Origin: Henckelia pumila
Lineage: Eukaryota > Streptophyta > Magnoliopsida > Lamiales > Gesneriaceae
Direction: 5' to 3'
Length of the DNA stretch: 64,000 nt
Assembly (NCBI RefSeq): GCF_033568475.1
Contig: NC_133123.1
Coordinates: 25,096,622 to 25,160,621, forward strand
The translations under genes were made by a program, and so were the position numbers. Under the pieces are notes generated by a model. It ran no database searches and was not told where the DNA came from. It saw nothing but the letters and a program-made list of their open reading frames with translations. Of the stretch, positions 34,505 to 47,760 are shown piece after piece (within the stretch, counting starts at the first letter, position 1; each line of letters begins with the position of its first letter).

Positions 34505-37500
34505 TCAAGTCACGACTTGCAAAACAGACTCCTCTTGTGCAGCTCCGAATACTCTTTGGAGGAATTTTTCAACTATAGATAGAAATTCTTCAGCCTTTTC
34601 TTCCTGGGGCAGGTGACCACAGTTCTTGATTATCTCTAGGCATGATCCGGGAATGGCCCGTGAGAGTCTTTCCGCGTTCCAAGCGGGGACAAGTCGATCC
34701 GTGTCACTAGTAATGATCAGCACTGTGGTTCATGGCATAAAATCGAAACAGTAAGAACCATATGCTATCAAATTCAAGCGCATTTACCACCTGAATCAGG
34801 GGAATCATAAGAAATAAATAATTATACCAACAAGACTCAACCATAAATGTGGAACCAATCTCTGGAGGACATAAAAAAGTATAATTCTGGTTCACATTAA
34901 CAAGTATAATTGTTGTATACGTATATGTATGAAAGCATAAGATCAGCACTTCAATCACTTGACGAGACATTTTTACAATGAATGTGATTACCACGAGATC
35001 CAGTAACTATTATCAGGCAATCGGCCTTAGTTATTCAGCAGAAATGTTCAAAGTTTTTCATTAACGTTTTCCCAGATGCTTCGGCGGGAATGACATAATT
35101 GATCCTTCTATTATAACTAAAGGATTAAAATTGAGATTATAACAATAAATGCAGTCACACTTTACACAATTTTCTCTTTAATTCATTATATTCGTTTTCC
35201 TGTAAACTTTAACGTGAAATATATGTGAACATCAATTTTAGCCAAATAAATATATTCCAGAAATCAATTTATTAATTCCTGTCTAAATGACATAAACTGG
35301 AAACTTTTAAAATTGAAAATTTGCAATACTTTTTCAATACTTGTAGAAATAGCTGTTTTCTTTTGAAAGATGTCATTTTACTTCTTCATATATTTGTTTC
35401 TTCGATATTTGCTCTCTAAAGCAAGAAAAGACACTAGTCATTTGTATTATCGCAAATTCGCAATATACGTAGAAAAGTCTTCTAACTGAAGAACAAAAGA
35501 AAATTTTAACTTCAAACCTGGACAGGAGATGTCTTTCAGCCTTTCCGCCAGTGGCGGCTTCAGATTAGATGCCTCATCTGTTAGCATAGCCACTGTATAT
35601 TCCACCAGAGCCCTGTCCCAGCCCTTTATTGTCAATGGCTTCATCGTGAAAAAACTTTTGATTACTCGATGTTTGAAAAAAACTGGTCGGCTTCAATGTT
35701 CATACGAGAGGAATAGCAAGTATTCACCTTTGTATAGCCCCGTAAAACATTTTCAGAAATTTGATTTGAATCATACCATGAAGCTCGAATAGCAGATATT
35801 CCAAATTTGTCGATTATCATCCTTATCTGAAACCATGAACCAGAAATATCGACTCTGAGATATACATATATAGAATTTATATCATGATCACATAAAGCAC
35901 ATGTTTCAAATTCAGGAAATCTAATATAACTCGATCCAAATTCTTTTAAAAAAAAATAAATAAATTCTTACCAACATTACACCAACTGAAGAGCGCAGGG
36001 TTGCTGATAAAGCTTTCTTATACAGAGAATTTACCATGATTCCAATCCCTTTTACGATGCTCACAATTGTGTCAGCAATGTATTTAGTTAACTTCAATAA
36101 AATTTTGCGAAGAATAAGAAATAATGTCGCTGGAGTTGTTGAATTTGTGATGTTTCCCTTCGTGCTGTTATCAATTCCAGCTTGATCATCTTTTCTGGCA
36201 TTCCTCGTGAAAAATGGTGCAACTATGGCTGGGGAAACAAGGATTAGAGCAGCTACACGCTCTGGTGCCTCAAAATATGTATCTACAGCAACAAGGGAAC
36301 CAGCAGAGTGCCTGAACTTCTCCCAGTAAACACATTAAGTACCAGAAATCTCAGCTTAATATATTTAAAATAAAAATATAAATTTGGTCCGACAGTACTA
36401 TTAGTCTGTTACATTTAATCTATGTGTTTCTTACAAGGAGCCTCGGACAAACTAACAGAGCTTTATTTCATTTCGAGAGTAGAAAAATCAGTAAGCTAAA
36501 ACTTGCATATCTTTAACTCGTCCACTCAATATCAAGCAAAACTCTGACAGGATAAGGGAAGGGTGATTAAGTATTTAATTGGTTGCAGAAAATATTTGGA
36601 TCCAATTCACATTCCGATAGGACATACCCCACAAGAACAACCTTCTCAGCAGCTAAGAAACTGATGAAGAAGACTGTGGCCAACACAGAGAACATCATTG
36701 AGTAAGGATTCAAAGGTGTCCCATTTTTGTTATTCATAGATGAATCCTTAATAGCATTTACCCTTGATGTCAATCCAAAAGCTGGTCTGTCAAAAGCGAG
36801 AACCTTAGACCCCGTGATCTGGGCTAAAGGTTTCATGACCCGGTTCCAAGAAAAGACCGAGGATCCGAACCCATGTAACAAAATCAAAGGAAAACCGATC
36901 CTTTCAGTAAGACTACTTGTCCCTTCTTCTAATGTTTTTAAAGCGGGAAACTCAGAATCACAAAGTTTGTGGTGGAACTGTACCCCATTAAATTCACAGA
37001 AACAACTGTCCGGATCAGCTAATAGTGTTGGATCTTCTATTTCCTCTTGATCTGTGCCAGCAATACTTTGTTTTCTATTATTTGGTTTTGCTCCAAACAG
37101 TTGCTCTAAGAAAAATTCAGGAAACAACCTTTAGCATAAAACTCATGGCATTCAACGTGCATCAAACAAATAATCTGAGGTTGGTATTTTTTGTTTCATG
37201 TAGTACTGATCGCCCCATCCTAGTATACGATACTCAAATAATCAACAAAAAACGATTAATCCTCATCATTTAGAAACAGAAGTCTTACTCGTAGATCGAA
37301 ATAAAAAGTTGCACTTGCACCCACACTATATAATCTTGTAAATAGCTAACAGAAGGGAACAAAATCCAATCATTCCTTTGTATAATTCTCAAAGTCCAAG
37401 CTGTAGCAAGCATTTACGCAACCATTTCCTAAACTAATAAAATCAGGAAGTTGAAATCTTGCATATTAAATCAATTCAGTTTTCACAAGAGAATTATAGC

Positions 37501-37898
37501 TAAGTTGAAATCTTGCATATTGAATCAATTTCAGTTTTCACATGAGAATTATAGCTACATTGGGCCAGAGCCCCTACAAGTGTAAGTTCTAACCCCTGAT
37601 TCTAGCTCAAGAAGAGAAAAATCATAAATGGAAATCCAAATTTCATCGAAATGTTACCCGAATACTCGGCCCCGGCGCCGCGGAGTGGAGGAAAAGAAGA
37701 AGCGGAGGCAGACGCCTTTGCAAGAAACTTCCGCTTTGAACTGGGTTTTTGGAAGGAAACAGATGAAGACGAACAAAAATCTAACTCCTCCAGTCTCCGA
37801 AATCCCTCGAAATTCACTCGGATCAGCGATCTATTTTGCAAATTCGGGAGCCTAACAACGGTGAACTGAGGATTTCCATACAGTACACTTGAACTCAT
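34505..37898 (-). CDS. Alpha/beta hydrolase-fold protein, probably plastid-targeted
   Basis: Six exons join in frame (498 residues): 37898-37658, 37105-36628, 36311-35972, 35826-35728, 35638-35518 and 34722-34505, all GT-AG. The start is the ATG at 37898, the first in the open stretch. The first 80 or so residues are rich in Ser, Arg and Ala with few acids, like a chloroplast transit peptide. The fold shows the oxyanion motif LLHGFGSS (156-163), WNRV after it, FDRPAFG (185-191), the nucleophile elbow GHSAGS with Ser242 (Gly240 split across an intron), the acid in SDTDRLVP (Asp435) and the His in NCGHLP (His463). The complete catalytic triad suggests an active esterase, lipase or related C-C hydrolase; the substrate cannot be told. 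It lies tail to tail with the P450. It looks intact. Confidence 0.88.
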
Positions 37899-38230
37899 GT
37901 GTAGTTTTCTCTCCTCCCAACACAGGATTCTTGAAAAATGCAGCAAAATTGTTGATTGTTAATGGAGGGAAGAAGAACGGATATTCATATACAAGAACAA
38001 CAATTTCGGGGCATTCTCAGCGGGTTTTCGGCCAATGTAGGAGACTACGAAAACGACGACGCATCTACCATTGCAGGAGATTATGCTGTTCTGTACCGAA
38101 GTCGTTGCTATAGGATGAAGAATCACCACGGTTTTACCTCGTGCCGCGTACCACCGGATTTATGAACCTTGATTCTTTTTTTAAAAAAAATTAATAACTA
38201 ATAATAATAATAATAATCATCGTCATCATG
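37899..38230. other. Hydrolase 5' flank
   Basis: Contains the likely 5' untranslated region and promoter of the hydrolase gene. Short plus-strand frames (37889-38113, 37956-38165) have no recognised domain. Confidence 0.4.
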
Positions 38231-38392
38231 GTTGAGTAGATGCTATCCGCAGGGTAGTGCCCTGCGTATGACGTGACGGCTCATGATTGGTTAAAATCAG
38301 TGGGTCTCACATGGGATCCACTTATTTTGACCAATCATGGGGTTACACATCACCCGCAGGATAATGCCCTGCGGGCGGCATGTACTAAACCC
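38231..38392. repeat. Foldback MITE, copy A
   Basis: About 162 bp. The two arms are inverted: one has GCAGGGTAGTGCCCTGC and CATGATTGGTTAAAAT, the other ATTTTGACCAATCATG and GCAGGATAATGCCCTGC. Each arm also contains its own small hairpin (GCAGGG/CCCTGC). A second copy lies about 617 bp downstream. Confidence 0.75.
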
Positions 38393-38546
38393 GTCATGAC
38401 GATGACGGATTTGTCGATGCTACCCCACCCGGGTAGTTGAGTCACACATAATAATGTACTATTTTTGAATCATCGGGTTTATGAATCTCTTAGTTGAGTC
38501 ACACATAATAATGTATTATTTTTTATGCTAAAAATATTGTTTTTTG

Positions 38547-38765
38547 ACAAAACTCCTATGAGACGGTCTCAAGAGTCATTTTTTTTAGATGGATCTCTTA
38601 TATGAGTTATCCATTAAAAAATATTACATTTTATGCCAAAAGTATTATTTATTATTATAAATATGGGTAGGGTTGACCCGTCTCACAAAAGTGTGACTTT
38701 TTTTTTTGTAAGTATGAGTAGGTTTGACTCGTCTCACAGATAAAGATCCGTGATACTATCTCACG
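38547..38765. repeat. GAGACGGTCTCA-type MITE, fourth locus
   Basis: Opens TCCTATGAGACGGTCTCAAG and runs through TGAGTTATCCATTAAAAAAT and GGGTTGACCCGTCTCACAAA, the family order reversed relative to 16473. A partial second unit follows (GGTTTGACTCGTCTCACAGA). Confidence 0.65.
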
Positions 38766-38847
38766 TCACAACGTTAGATGTAATTGATAAAAGTACGATG
38801 AGACATATTTTGTACTAGTGACCACACACACACATGTATATGACGAG

Positions 38848-39008
38848 GTTAAGTAGATGCTACCCACAGGGTAGTGCCTTGCGGGTGACGTGGCGACTCA
38901 TGATTGGTTAAAATCAGTGGGGCCCACATAGAACACACTAATTTTGATCAATCATGGGGTTACACATCACCCGCAGGATAGTGCCCTGCGGGCGGCATGT
39001 ACTAAACC
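38848..39008. repeat. Foldback MITE, copy B
   Basis: Same structure as 38231-38392 with scattered substitutions: GTAGATGCTACCCACAGGG at the start, CATGATTGGTTAAAATCAGT in the middle, GCGGGCGGCATGTACTAAAC at the end. Both copies lie in the same orientation. Confidence 0.75.
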
Positions 39009-39102
39009 GACGACAACCCACATGCATCACGTGAGGGACGGATCGAGAAATTAGAGTTGAGGGATGCTTGAACTTAATGTAAAAAATTATATATTATTAT
39101 CA

Positions 39103-39145
<43 letters not shown>

Positions 39146-39281
39146 AAAACATTATACATTATACTATTCAAAAAAGTTGAGCCGTGTGAGATTTTAAAAC
39201 ATAAAATTCATCTATAATAGAATCTACATCTATATTCTTAGCTAAATCTCGTTCAATATAGAGTCTCGAGCAATCGACAAC

Positions 39282-39968
39282 AATGGCGGAGCTAGGATCC
39301 GAAATCTACCCGGGCTAAAAAATTTAATGAGAAATAAAGAATAATGCATAAGAATTAAAACGATGAGTAATACTTATTCATTGTAGTCTTAAAAATCTTT
39401 TCATTAATAAGATCTTCAATAATTTTTTTTAGAATCGTTCGTAAGATTTAAAAATATTTGTCTCATATCACATCCAAATTTGTTTTCAATATGAACAGCG
39501 CGATTCATAATCTACTATAAATAGAAATTTGAATGAAACACATAATTAAACTTTTTATGAAATCAAAAATTGCAATTCTAAAAAAAAATCATTTCATTGC
39601 AATATAGTTACTTTTAAAATAAGCAATATCACAAAATAAAAAAAAATTAAAAAAAAACAAGAAGAATGAGTGAAAATACTATTAAAAGACGGTTATTGAT
39701 ACAGATAAAAGTTAAAGTGAATTAAATTTAATCAAGAAAACACGGACGCAAAAAAGACCAATTTTGAGACATATGGTCTACTTTATTTTTTTAAATGGGC
39801 TAAATGTGGGCTATTTAATTTTTTTTAATTTGATTACCAGGGCTAATATAACATTTGTCCAAAAATAACACACAAAATTATTTATAAAAATATATATACA
39901 CATAAAAAAATTTAAAAAATGGGCCACCGGGCTAAAGCCCGGGTGGCACTATATGTGTCTCCGCCCTT
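39282..39968. mobile_element. Inner TIR element with GGCGGAG/CTCCGCC ends
   Basis: Left end near ATGGCGGAGCTAGGATC followed by CCCGGGCTAAAA. Right end has CCGGGCTAAAGCCCGGGTGG, then GTGTCTCCGCCC. Short inverted ends and inner GGGCTAA words match non-autonomous hAT elements in plants. Confidence 0.4.
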
Positions 39969-39982
39969 AATCGACAAAAACT

Positions 39983-40330
39983 AGGGGTGCAAATGAGTCA
40001 AGCTACTCGTGAGCAGCTCGTGAACAGCTCGGTCAAAATTCGACTCGAGCTCGGTTTGACTGAACTCGAGTATCAAATATGTGTGTTCGAGTAGCTTGCG
40101 AGCTACTCGATAATATATATAATATATATATATATATATATTATTTATTCATATTTATTTATTTAAATATATTTATTTATTTTCCGAGCTCAAACTTGAG
40201 CTCGAGTAACTCAAAATATACACAAGTCAAACTCGAGTATGAAATTAGTTACTCGATCGAGTTTGAGTAGACAAATATAAGTCGAGCTCGAGCTCGAATA
40301 GTATGAAACTCGACTCGTTTGCACCCCTTT
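39983..40330. mobile_element. Inner TIR element with AGGGGTGCAAA ends
   Basis: The ends AGGGGTGCAAATGAG and CTCGTTTGCACCCCT are perfect over 11 bp or more. The interior repeats GAGCTCG and ACTCGAG words in both orientations around a (TA)n core (40112-40140). No coding frame. Confidence 0.65.
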
Positions 40331-41272
40331 TGAAAATCAATCGAACCTAAAATATATCTGTTCGTACAAATATCAAATTTACATATAATAATATGTTAAG
40401 AAAATACTCGAGTATACAAGGTTCGATTATTTTATAATTATTTACATATATATTTTTTTAATTTTTTTCTAAATTAATTAATTACAACAAAGTCAATGGA
40501 AATAATAATTAATATTAGTTTTTAAACAATCAAGAATTAATTCATACAAAGTGTATTACAATTAAAATTAGAAAAACATATAGAGAAATTTAAAAAAAAC
40601 AAACAAACTCTGGGTATGTTCAATGATAAATCTTTACTTAAAAATTAAATCTAAACAAAAATATTATTTGAATAATAAACATTTTTAGGTGCGATTGTTC
40701 CAAACTTATTCCAAATTCCGATGGCTTCATGACACTAATTAATGACAATAATATTTCAACTTATTTTATTGAGTTTTCATTATACATAAAAACAAAACAC
40801 ACAAACCTATCAATTTGATTGAGATCCCAATAAATATGATGGCATAAATCATAATATATATACACTGATATTACACATATAAATATACATACATTAATAC
40901 ACTCATACACACAAATTAAAAACTTCACAAGAGAAAAAATAGATCAACAAGGGAATTGCAGGATTAAGAAAGGAGAAATCAAAAATAAAAATAAAAAATG
41001 AAAGATTGAGGCATAAATTTAAAAAAAAGAAACCTTTGATTTTTGTGCCGCATGTGAGAAGGAATAAATCTGTCAAGTAATAAAAGGCAGCCGACTACAG
41101 TTGATAGAAATTATAATTATGTTCAAAGATGTGGGCTGGACTTGAAAATGTGGGTTGGGCTGGGCTGAAATAGGTGAGTCTGATTATGTGCTAAGAAAAA
41201 CTTCATATGGTAGTAAAAAAACAAATTGAGTTGGGCTACAGCCCACCATAGCACTTTAATGGATCCGTCCCT

Positions 41273-41689
41273 ATTCGTATATATATGATATAATATTTAT
41301 TTTTTAAAGTATGTTATTTTAATATGATATGTCATTTTTTGTTATTTTCATAATTTTGTGAGTGTTTTTGTTGTTTAAGGTTGAGCATACCAGGAGACCA
41401 ACTAATGTGTTTTTGCTTAATAAATAGTATATATTAACATCGTATTCGTCTAATTTTTTTTTTCATTTATCTTAATTTAATTAATTGGCCCATAATGACA
41501 CTATGTTTCGGTTCAATTCCTTCTCACCCATATTATAAGCACATGATAACTATGATATGAATGAATTTTTACAATTATAACCTTTCGACAACCATGATCG
41601 ATTTAGATTTTTCAAGTACATTTGAAATATAATAAACACAACAATTATGCAAATTAAAATCATACCAAACAATTCTCACAATAACATGT
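41273..41689. other. Intergenic, no gene seen
   Basis: AT-rich; nothing recognised. Confidence 0.4.
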
Positions 41690-41896
41690 TCAAGTTGGTG
41701 AAGTTGGTAAGTACTTGGTCAATGATCAGACGTTTAATTTTTCTTATCAACACTTTCTTGGATTAGCCTATTGCACAGGACTTGCCCAATGTGTTTACGT
41801 GACTAGCGTGGTTTGCAGGGTATTGCATTAGTCTGTGAGTTTACCTAGTGCGCACCAAATAATAGCGACTGCGGATTTCCACGTCATGAAAAAATA
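41690..41896 (+). mobile_element. Au-like SINE
   Basis: The head AAGTTGGTGAAGTTGGTAAG looks like a tRNA-type A box. The 3' half carries CCTAGTGCGCACCAAATAAT and then GCGACTGCGGATTTCCACGT, the conserved tail block of Au-type plant SINEs, followed by an A-rich end. The B box is decayed. It shares its middle with the fragment at 27104. Confidence 0.65.
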
Positions 41897-42230
41897 AAAT
41901 TAAAACATTGCAAACATGTAGTATATTATTATTTTATCACGCTTTTATACTCATCTCTTGCTCATCTCATCCATAATATCAAACAGTTGTATTTTATGGG
42001 TCTCATATGGGAATATAAGCTAATGTTTAGAACCTCTTAAATATATAATGTAATAATGAGATGAAAAAGTTTATATTGTTTTTTAACTATAAGTTAATTT
42101 ATATTGTTTTAAGAACAAACTATTTTACCATGATTTAAATAATTAGTTGAAATTATGATAAGATTCATAGTTTTTTGTTCAAGTATTTTTGTTACAAATA
42201 TGATGCAAGATACAAATCAATACTTTAATG

Positions 42231-42612
42231 TACCGTTTGATTCATGTGATAGGATAAATAATACATTGATAAGTAATATAATTTAATATAAAATAAATAA
42301 AAATTTTAGTTAATAAAGTATTTGATTTGATTGATAGATTATAATTTATTTGATTTGATTGATTAAATTTTATATAAAAATGATAAATTACTATTTTGTC
42401 TTTTTAAGAATAAATAAATAATGAATAATATTATTTATAAGGAAAATATAATAATTTAAATTCAATGATTTGATTGATATAAGATAAATGATTAATAATT
42501 TGATTGATGTAAAAATAAATAATTAATAGATAGATAAATAATATGACGAGAAGAACGCGTGATTGGATATGATAAGTTATATATGGTCTAACAGTACTTG
42601 TACCAAACGGTA
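42231..42612. mobile_element. MITE with TACCGTTTG ends
   Basis: The ends TACCGTTTGATTC and GTACCAAACGGTA are inverted over 9 bp. The 382-bp interior is AT-rich with repeated TTTGATTTGATTGAT words. No coding frame. Confidence 0.55.
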
Positions 42613-43349
42613 TGTAAAAAAATGATAAATATAAAATTATGATGGTTTAGGTTGTGTTTGGATCGATGATTTAGAACATGCAAATATTTTACAATAAATA
42701 TTATACAAAGAAAACTTACTATATCAATATACAATAATAAAAAAAAACATTTAAGCATCACAAAGTAACTTTCAAGTTTCAACCTTCACTTCTACATTAT
42801 TTTTGTACAATTCAGGCATTGATGGGTGACCTAATTCTCCATTCGGGTCAACCGAAACCCAACACACCCGATTTTTTTTTTTCGTCCAATCCGATTTGAC
42901 CCAAATCTAAAACACTAAAACAATAAACCCGATATTTGTTTCGATCCATTTCGGTTTCATTTTTGACGCCCTTACTATTATCGAAGCCATAATCACTACA
43001 TGTATCATGCATGCCTTCTAATCATCCATCCGATCACTTTTTATATTTCAAATATTTATCAGTGAGAGTAGTTAAATGAGAAAATTGTATTTTTGTTCTT
43101 TTATATTATTTATTTGTGATTTTGATCTTTTATGTTATGAAATTTCAGATTTATAATCCACTATTTTGTTATAAATTTTGATAATATTTATCTTTTGTCA
43201 TAAGTGACACTGATTGAGTACTTTGCGGCGCTGGTATAAATAGTTTTATATCGGTACTTCCGATATATGAAAAAAAAAATTGCCGAAAACGAGATGATAC
43301 ATGTTTAAAAATAATTTTAATAACATAAAAAACCAAAATCATAAAGGTG

Positions 43350-43388
<39 letters not shown>

Positions 43389-44010
43389 CCAAACATATAA
43401 TTTTTCAAATAAATACCTACAAGAAAAAATTTCAAATATTTGTGGTTTTCATGTGCTTCCAAGCTTCTTGCCAGCACTATATTAACGTTTTTCTCTATAA
43501 GGTAGGCTTGATGTATCGTTGCAATTGCGCTTTCCGATTCGATTTCATGTAAGGGTTGAAATAGATATTTTTTTAAAAAATAAATCATAATAAAAAATAT
43601 CTATTGATAGATATATTTTATATCACCAAATATTTATTGAAATTTAGTTTTATTCGGAAATTTTGATGTCAAACTCAGATCTTATCCATTCAACCTCAGC
43701 ACCACTTGACTCGGGGATAAAAACGTGTAACACTCGTTCCTCTCAACTTATCCTTTATTATTTATTTATTTTAAAATTTGTCCACAGAAATCTTCTATAG
43801 ATGAAGTTGTTGATAATTTATGGATTTTCATAACATCTTCCAAAAACTATATATATATATATAATTTTTATTATTAACAACCAAAATCAAAATACTGATC
43901 GTACATGAGGTGAGTCTGAAAAAATGACCGTCTTGGTTAAAACCCGATTCATATTCATGTTTAACACATTTCCCGATTCAGATTAATATTTTTGGTCAGC
44001 CAATTATTCA
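42613..44010. other. Intergenic with (TA)n microsatellite
   Basis: Includes a (TA)n run at about 43351-43386 and a decayed relative of the MULE-type foldback family around 43085-43275 (TTTGTGATTTTGATCTTTTA). The minus-strand frame 43169-43588 passes through the TA run and is not a gene. Confidence 0.45.
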
Positions 44011-44190
44011 AGAAAACACAATTCATGTGGAGCCAAATTTAAATTATCTACTGACTCGGTACATATTTTATAAATGTCTACTGAAAATCGGTAGAATTTG
44101 AGAAAACAGAACTCATGTGGAGCCATTTTTTAAATTATCTATTGACTCGTTACATATTTTATAAATGTCTACTGAAGGTCGGTAGACATG
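44011..44190. repeat. 90-bp tandem duplication
   Basis: Units 44011-44100 and 44101-44190 align end to end with a few substitutions. Both contain TCATGTGGAGCCA and CATATTTTATAAATGTCTAC. Further GTAGACAT words continue to about 44350. Confidence 0.75.
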
Positions 44191-45369
44191 CAGTAGACAT
44201 CACGCCTTGAGTGGACATGCATGTCTTCAGTAGATATCAATAGACACGTCTACGGAAGGCAGTATACATGCATGTCGATTGCCTTCGGTAGACTTGTCGA
44301 CTGCTTGAGTAAACATTTTTAAAATGTCTATCGAATCAATAGAGAATCTACTAATTGACAATAATAGTTTACATGAAATGATTCTCAGTCAATATCTTCG
44401 AAATTGAAAAACTTCGAAATGGAAGAACTCCAGAAATTGAAAACTTATCAATGCTCTTTTATTTTTCTTTGTTATCTTGCAATCTAAATTGAAAAACTCC
44501 GAAATGAAAGAACTCTATATAAAAATTGAAAAACCAAAACATAATAAAGATTACATCATATTTACTCTAGTTTTTAATTTCATGTCATTCTTTTACTAAC
44601 GATAATATAGTCGGTCTATCCATATAATAAAAAACAACACCATGTCTACATGCATTCTTGCCACAAAAGTGTCAGGTACGGCCTGCCAAAATTCACACTT
44701 TATGTACGTGTCAAGAAACTAAAATAGCATTTTTTTAGTAAAACTACTTTGATACTCTTCGATTATTTTTCAAAAGAAAATACTCTACACAATAAACGCC
44801 TATCATTTGACTTTGGGGTACTTTTGATCGATATATTTTATGTAGCCGGTCAGGTGATTTGTAAAATATTCCTCCAATCCTACGTTTCATTATTTATTAA
44901 ATTTTACATGTCTATGTTATCTTCATTTTGCTTTCAATTTATATCTTCTTATTATATATGTATTATTTATCATTCATCTCATGATCAAACTATTCTTATA
45001 AATTGTGACACACCACACAAAAAATATCCTACTTAAATAAAATAATTATTAAATATATATTTTATAGAAATATATGGATGATGATATTCACACTCCAAAT
45101 ATTATTAATTGTTAAATTTAAAATGGACAAATATACCATTTAACAAACCTTTTAGTTTGTAGAGTCAAATATATAATTTTTTCAAACTTTTATCCGATAT
45201 TTTTAATGTGTTCATACACATAAATTATAATATTGATTTTTATAATATAATTGAAAATCAAGGTGAAATATTTTAAACTAGGATTTTTTTTATTAAAAAA
45301 TTTCAATCCTCAATATCCTAAATGGGCGGAGAATATTAATCAATTGGTTGTTTTAAAATTTTCGTGATA
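44191..45369. other. Intergenic, no gene seen
   Basis: Scattered GTAGACAT and GAAAAACTCCGAAATG words, AT-rich. The frame 44749-45036 (95 codons) has no recognised domain. Confidence 0.4.
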
Positions 45370-46130
45370 TCAGGAGTAATAGACTTGGTTGTATATTTTT
45401 AATGACTTTTATGGAGTTTAAAAGTCTAGAGGTATTCAATCTAGACTTTTATATACTCCACAAAATTTTAGTGGTATTCAAGATGAACATTTGTAGAATT
45501 TTAAAAAGTCATGTGGTATTCAAACTTGACTTTTAAAAACTCTACAAAAGTCTAGAGGTATTCAAAATATCAATGAACTTTTAAAAACTCCATGAAATTC
45601 TATTAAGTACACTATTTAAAGGCAAAGGTACAACAATAAAATGTCCATAATTGTCTTTGGTTGAACCTAAAGATTTGGATGAACATTTTCACACATTTTT
45701 TCATTTCTATTAAAATAGTCTATAAACTAGCCACATAAATATTAGTTATATTAAATTAAAAATAATATATATACAAACATATTTTTTCAATTTCTAAGAA
45801 CCAATACACCCCTTTAAAATAAAATAAAATAAAAAATTTATCTTTCATAATTTTTTGAATTTTAATTACAAAATCTCACGAGAATTAAAATCATATTGAT
45901 TAAATTTTTAAATAAAAACTTATTATATTACATGACAAAAACTTATAATATTTTATTGATCATAAATTGAAAATAACAATAATTATTTTTTATAATAATT
46001 CATTATTAATTATATAAAATTTAATGTTTTAATTATTTTTTATATTTTTAATTTGAATCTTAATTTTTATTATAACTCAAAATTTAAATTTTATTCACTT
46101 TAATATAAATATGCATATACATATATAATA

Positions 46131-46220
<90 letters not shown>

Positions 46221-46790
46221 ATTTATATATATTGACTTGATATATTTTGACGTAGTTTTAAAAAATTATTAACACGAATGTGTGTGTATATATATATATA
46301 TATATTATATAAATAAGAATACTATACTATATAAAACTAAATAATTCAAATTTTATAGATTCATATTAATTTCTTAATTGCAATAAGTTTAATACTACTT
46401 ATTGATTTTTATAAACCAAATTGATAAGTAAAAATTATTTATATGATAGATAAAACTATTTTAAAGAAATAAAATTATTTTAAAGGGAGATAAATATAAG
46501 GTATTGATACTCGATTAATAATTCCAATAAATAAATCATAATCAAAATCATGAATTACAAAACACATATGGTTCTACAAAAAAATTTACAAATGTCAATA
46601 AAAATCATGAAAAAAGTTTACAAATGTCAATAAAAGTCATGAAAAATAAATCTGCAAGATTCTGTGAAAGTTATTAAAATTCTGTGAGATTCTATAAAAG
46701 TCTGCAGAAATTTATCATCTCCACAAAAGTCTGTCATTCAAAAAAAGTCAGTAAATCTCTGCAACAAATACACCCCCCTTAGTTTACTTA
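45370..46790. mobile_element. Non-autonomous DNA element with subterminal repeats
   Basis: The left 230 bp repeat AAAAGTCTAGAGGTATTCAA and its variants in both orientations. The right 230 bp repeat ACAAATGTCAATAAAAGTCA and ACAAAAGTCTGTCATTC, ending CAAATACACCCCCCTT. Between them lie AT-rich DNA, an (AAT)n tract (about 46129-46188) and TATATG repeats to 46220. The arrangement suggests a DNA transposon without a transposase; exact ends are uncertain. Confidence 0.4.
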
Positions 46791-47760
46791 TCAATTTCGT
46801 GTTTACTTGCCTTTTTAGGCTCCGTATTAACTCATAAAATACATCCATATTTACCTATTTAAACTTTAAATCTTGATGATTTATCATAAATAAAAAGTGT
46901 GATAGATAATTATTTTTAATTAATTATCTTTCCAATTGAGAAAAATTACATCAATATTTTTTACTTCCCAAAAAACAATATGTGGAAAACCTCATTTAAA
47001 AAATAAACATGAATAGAAATTTTAAATACTTTAATATATATTTAATGCATTTCATTTGATTTTAACATAGGAAAATAAATTAAAAAATTATAAGCATGAA
47101 TAAAAATTCTAATAATTTAATATATGATTAATACATTTCATTGGATTTTATCCTTATTACATATAAATTAATAATAATTTACATTATTCAATAAAAATCA
47201 CAATCTCAATTTTATAAATAAAAACTAAAAATATATATATTATATTTTATAAGAAAATGAACAAAATTGTAACTTGTCACTTAATCATAATTTCAATCAC
47301 AAGATTGTTCAATCAAAGTAAATATATTATGTTTTATCCATCATTATTTCACATTCTATAAAACTAGTTTAATAGTTCAGCATTATTTATCTGCAGATAA
47401 TTAATACATTAAGTAAACATAGTCATAAAATACTTGATTTTCAATTTTTTGAGTTAAAAAAGGAAAAAAATCCTGAAAGTATTCCTTAAACATGTACTAT
47501 ATACTATGTATATAATTAAACTCTTTCATTGAAAGTATGAAATGATAGAGAAATAAATTTATTATTATTTTTTAAAAAAAATAAAAATGTCGTATTTTTT
47601 ATGTTCATACAATTTACTTTTCCACAAAAAAACTATGAATAAGTCGAACAAAAGTTATTATGAGATATAAGTTAACTGGTTAAGTGATTAGTTAAAATAT
47701 GATACATAATATCACATTATTTCAAGTTAATTATTCAATAAAATATTATAATATTAATAA
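46791..47760. other. Intergenic, no gene seen
   Basis: Very AT-rich; no coding frame or recognised repeat. Confidence 0.45.

Larger units (their letters stand above)
39034..41272. mobile_element. TIR element, possibly hAT-related, with nested insertions
   Basis: The ends AGGGACGGATC (39034-39044) and GATCCGTCCCT (41262-41272) are perfect 11-bp inverted repeats. No clear target duplication and no transposase frame were seen. The interior contains at least two further TIR-like elements (39282-39968 and 39983-40330), a (TA)n tract at about 39108-39140, and AT-rich filler. Confidence 0.45.

Noticed and set aside
43169..43588. 139-codon minus-strand frame
   Set aside because: Runs through a (TA)n microsatellite encoding Tyr-Ile repeats and has no recognisable domain.
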